Shown: positions 7,342 through 8,709 of the stretch, piece after piece | Position numbering within the stretch: position 1 is the stretch's first letter | Layout: each line of letters begins with the position of its first letter | From: Planctomycetaceae bacterium | Lineage (GTDB): Bacteria; Planctomycetota; Planctomycetia; Pirellulales; Pirellulaceae | NCBI GenBank assembly: GCA_003506095.1 | Contig: DNWZ01000609.1 | Location: 1 to 8,709, forward strand | Length of the DNA: 8,709 nt | Direction of reading: 5' to 3' | Translations under genes and position numbers: made by a program | Notes under the pieces: model-generated | What the model saw: the letters and a program-made list of their open reading frames with translations, nothing else | Database searches by the model: none | Told to the model about the DNA's origin: nothing

Positions 7342-8709
7342 TTAATCGATGTACACAAACTCGTTGGCGGCCATCATCGAACGGCATAGTGCCGCCCAAG
7401 CCTTCAGGTTCCGTTGTGGCAAATCTTGCACGCTTTCAAGTTCAACCTCAGCGGCAGCAATAAAATCAAGCGACCGGCCCAGTTCTGCTTCCGTGGGTTG
7501 GCGAGCATATAGCATGCGGAAAACCGCTTCGATCCGCTGCTGAGGTGTCTCGAAATCGGCGATCACTTCCTTCGCAACTGCGGTGGCCTGTCTATGAACG
7601 ATGGGGCTGTTCAGCAAAAACAATGCTTGATGCGGCACGGTTGTCGTTGGTCGCTGTTCGATATGATTGGCGGTTTCGACATAATCGAAAGTCGAAAACA
7701 TTTCATACAATGCGGCGCGATTGATCGGCAGATAGACCGCGCGGCGATTGGCGTTCACATCCGGTGCTTTGCCGCCGATTTTTGCATCGAGCCCACCGCC
7801 GACACTCAGCACTGCATCGCGAACCGGCTCGGCTTCGAGCCGCCGGCGTGTCCGACGCCACAACAACCGATTGTCAGGATCTTGGTTGGCATATTGAGCC
7901 GATTCGGGAAAGTCGACGTCACTATCCATTTGGTAGGTCGACGAGTTCATGATCAAACGATGCATCCGCTTGAGCGACCAACCGTCTTGGATCAATCGAC
8001 TGGCAAGAAAGTCGAGCAGTTCAGGGTGCGTAGGATCCTCGGCGCGAAGACCGAAGTTCGACGGGCTGCGCATCAGTGCTTGTCCGAAATGCCACATCCA
8101 TACTCGGTTTGCCATGACGCGTGCGGTGAGCGGATTGTCGGGCGATACCAGCCAGTGGGCCAATTGCAGTCGGCCACTTTGATCGTCAGGAATCGTCGGT
8201 GGTGATGCGACGGAAGTGAGGATCTCTGGCATTCCGCGACCGACTTTCCCATCGGCCAACGTCAGATGATTGCCACGAATATGAATCGCCAGATCGGTCG
8301 GTTTCGCTTCGTCGGCTGCCATCACCATCGTGAACGCCGGCATCGCCTTTTCGATGGCTTCGAGCGTTTTCTTCTGCTCGTCGACTTTTTGTTTCAGCGT
8401 TTGAACATCGGCCTTGAGTGCATCCAGCTCTTCTTGCGAAGGTTTCTCGCCTTCGGTTGCCTCTGCTGGCTCCGCTGCCGCGGCCACTTCCTCTGCCGGC
8501 GCATCCAGCTTCGCTTGCCACTGAGCGAGTTTTTCGGTCTGGCCTTTCAACGCCGCTTCGGCACCAGCCAACTCAGCTTTTGCGGCGTCGATTTTCTTTT
8601 GGTGTTCGGCACGGTGCGACTCGATCGCCGCTGATGGCAAGGGGCGTTCCATCCAATTGGAAACGAACGCACGATCCGCCATCGTTTTGGTGCTATAAAA
8701 AATTCCGGC
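7342..8709 (-). CDS. DUF1549/DUF1553 (PSD1-type) planctomycete protein with coiled-coil insert, 5'-partial
   Basis: The C-terminal part of a large planctomycete surface or periplasmic protein; 455 residues are visible and the N-terminal part lies beyond the right edge. The frame stays open through base 8709 and its first residues, GIFYSTKTM, match the end of the DUF1549 (PSCyt2) domain. The ATG at 8682 is therefore internal. Residues about 28-121 form two Lys/Glu/Ala heptad-like helices separated by an Ala/Glu-rich linker. DUF1553 follows, recognised by RLQLAHWLVSPDNPLTARVM, NRVWMWHFG, DGWSLKRMHRLIMNSSTYQ, RRLEAEPVRDAVL, RRAVYLPINR, VPHQALFLLNSP and the closing NEFVYID. Full-length relatives often carry a cytochrome-c-like PSCyt1 domain and a signal peptide at the N-terminus; neither can be checked here. 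The DUF1501 gene follows after 15 bp, the standard partner order. The molecular function is unknown. Confidence 0.92.
   Translation of the reverse strand, partial: AGIFYSTKTMADRAFVSNWMERPLPSAAIESHRAEHQKKIDAAKAELAGAEAALKGQTEKLAQWQAKLDAPAEEVAAAAEPAEATEGEKPSQEELDALKADVQTLKQKVDEQKKTLEAIEKAMPAFTMVMAADEAKPTDLAIHIRGNHLTLADGKVGRGMPEILTSVASPPTIPDDQSGRLQLAHWLVSPDNPLTARVMANRVWMWHFGQALMRSPSNFGLRAEDPTHPELLDFLASRLIQDGWSLKRMHRLIMNSSTYQMDSDVDFPESAQYANQDPDNRLLWRRTRRRLEAEPVRDAVLSVGGGLDAKIGGKAPDVNANRRAVYLPINRAALYEMFSTFDYVETANHIEQRPTTTVPHQALFLLNSPIVHRQATAVAKEVIADFETPQQRIEAVFRMLYARQPTEAELGRSLDFIAAAEVELESVQDLPQRNLKAWAALCRSMMAANEFVYID

Noticed and set aside
7594..8205. Open plus-strand frame of about 200 codons antisense to the DUF1553 gene
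   Set aside because: It lies wholly inside a well-supported coding gene on the other strand, its translation resembles no family, and it has no convincing start site.

Overview
The window looks like a piece of a planctomycete chromosome, probably from the Pirellulaceae (Rhodopirellula relatives). The main reason is the minus-strand pair on the right: a DUF1549/DUF1553 (PSD1-type) protein followed by a Tat-exported DUF1501 protein. This tandem is strongly expanded in Planctomycetes. Base composition is moderate, Shine-Dalgarno sequences are mostly weak, and neighbouring genes overlap or nearly touch. The lineage is inferred from gene content; no rRNA or other phylogenetic marker is present.

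Left block (1-5782, plus strand): three genes in one tightly coupled operon, each junction an ATGA overlap. The first (1-2961, start codon outside the window) is a DabA/UPF0753 (DUF2309) protein with the complete Cys-Asp-Arg...His...Cys zinc-site signature of the beta-carbonic-anhydrase-like DabA subunit. The second (2958-4301) and third (4298-5782) are two different NuoL/NuoM/MrpA-type antiporter-like membrane proteins. The well-studied DAB/Mps inorganic-carbon pumps pair DabA with one such protein (DabB). Here there are two, and each looks incomplete in a different way. The second gene keeps the TM5 glutamate and TM7 lysine but stops after about 11 membrane segments. The third has about 14 segments but lacks the TM5 glutamate and has Arg in place of the TM7 lysine. 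The inferred role of the operon is ion-gradient-driven CO2/bicarbonate accumulation at the cytoplasmic membrane.

Middle (5783-5916): a 134-bp space between convergent genes. It holds a good candidate intrinsic terminator for the dab-like operon (hairpin plus six T), a second weaker hairpin, and a perfect 7-bp inverted repeat of unknown role.

Right block (5917-8709, minus strand): a DUF1549/DUF1553 gene (N-terminal part outside the window) with an unusual coiled-coil, Ala/Glu-rich insert, then 15 bp later a DUF1501 gene with a twin-arginine signal. These two are probably co-transcribed and act outside the cytoplasmic membrane. Their biochemical function is not established, and nothing visible links them to the carbon-uptake operon. 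No tRNA, rRNA, CRISPR array, insertion sequence or attachment site was seen.
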